The notes beneath the pieces were generated by a model. It was not told the DNA's origin, did not search any database, and worked only from the letters and a program-made list of their open reading frames with translations. From NCBI RefSeq assembly GCF_005938645.2, contig NZ_CP042171.1, forward strand, positions 372,001 to 436,000: a DNA stretch of 64,000 bases, given 5' to 3'. Positions within the stretch are counted from its first letter, which is position 1. Each line of letters opens with the position of its first letter. Source of the DNA: Pedobacter sp. KBS0701. Its GTDB lineage: Bacteria; Bacteroidota; Bacteroidia; Sphingobacteriales; Sphingobacteriaceae. This document shows, piece by piece, positions 63,712-64,000 of this stretch. The position numbers and the translations under genes are program-made.

Positions 63712-64000
63712 ACGGATAAACTGGAGCGCAATTTTTACTGGCTTTGCCTGGCTGATCAGTCTGGCAGGGGTGGTTGTGCTTTTGAGTTTTATCAATGTGA
63801 AAAAGCAAACTGTTAAATGTACAGATATTAAAATCCTGATTCCTGGAGCAGATAATTTTATTGAGCGCGAAGAGATCGATGCTATTTTAAAAGAAGATCA
63901 AGGTGTGCTTTTAGGGCGTAACCTCGAAAATATCAATATTCATAAAATTGAGAAAAAACTGCAGTCTAACCCTTATATCGGTTTTGCTAAAGTGTATATA
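63704..64000 (+). CDS. ftsQ: Cell division protein FtsQ (3' partial)
   Basis: The first 99 codons are present; the gene continues past the window. It has a short cytoplasmic start (MLKRINWSAIF), one membrane helix (FAWLISLAGVVVLLSFI) and the beginning of a POTRA domain (VKCTDIKILIPGADNFIERE; INIHKIEKKLQSNPYIGFAK). FtsQ joins FtsL and FtsB at the septum. The ATG overlaps the murC stop by eight bases. Not in the track of long frames because it runs off the edge. Confidence 0.9.
   Translation, partial: MLKRINWSAIFTGFAWLISLAGVVVLLSFINVKKQTVKCTDIKILIPGADNFIEREEIDAILKEDQGVLLGRNLENINIHKIEKKLQSNPYIGFAKVYI

Overview
The window is a piece of a Bacteroidota chromosome, most likely from the family Sphingobacteriaceae and close to Pedobacter. 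The grounds are a SusC/SusD pair with glycoside hydrolases, a sensor kinase with a periplasmic propeller next to an AraC-type response regulator, many short lipoproteins with an N-terminal CKK motif, a GIN-domain protein, the gene order mraZ-rsmH-ftsL-ftsI-murE-mraY-murD-ftsW-murG-murC-ftsQ, AT-rich spacers, and almost no Shine-Dalgarno sequences. The genus is inferred, not proven.

Layout. 1-7296 is mixed housekeeping: the end of a TPR/helix-turn-helix regulator, a P-loop kinase-like gene, a lipoprotein gene broken by three in-frame stops followed by a small secreted protein, a stress trio (tandem UspA protein, zinc alcohol dehydrogenase, PPOX-type flavin protein), a tRNA-Ser behind a two-way terminator, and a DoxX-like membrane protein. 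7840-27514 is a polysaccharide utilization locus. It holds a response regulator and sensor kinase in overlapping frames, a TlpA-like thioredoxin protein, SusC, SusD, a DUF3823 lipoprotein, three GH43 enzymes, a GH5-like TIM-barrel enzyme and a GH2 enzyme. The GH43 set suggests an arabinose- or xylose-decorated plant polysaccharide. Palindromic REP-like repeats sit in its spacers.

27887-50476 is ordinary chromosome: a four-gene operon of unknown membrane proteins with a GNAT acetyltransferase, an MscS channel with a MOSC protein, several lipoproteins, a VOC protein, a GIN-domain protein, a PRC-barrel protein, a GH92 mannosidase, an MFS transporter, peptidase E, glyceraldehyde-3-phosphate dehydrogenase, a GNAT gene next to phosphoglycerate kinase, and a PepSY membrane protein.

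50919-64000 is the division and cell wall (dcw) cluster, from a likely MraZ operator into ftsQ, which runs off the window. Its genes make UDP-MurNAc-pentapeptide and lipid I/II (murC, murD, murE, mraY, murG) and the septal synthase with its partners (ftsW, ftsI, ftsL, ftsQ). The cluster is tight except for four spacers. Three hold tandem or simple repeats, including a 55-bp unit repeated nearly five times between ftsI and murE. One holds a GxxExxY-family gene with an internal stop, flanked by imperfect inverted repeats.

No CRISPR array, rRNA, prophage, plasmid origin or intact insertion sequence was seen. The most notable items are the triple-stop lipoprotein gene, the split hybrid two-component system, the dcw minisatellite, the GxxExxY cassette inside dcw, and the 10-bp-spaced boxes before mraZ.
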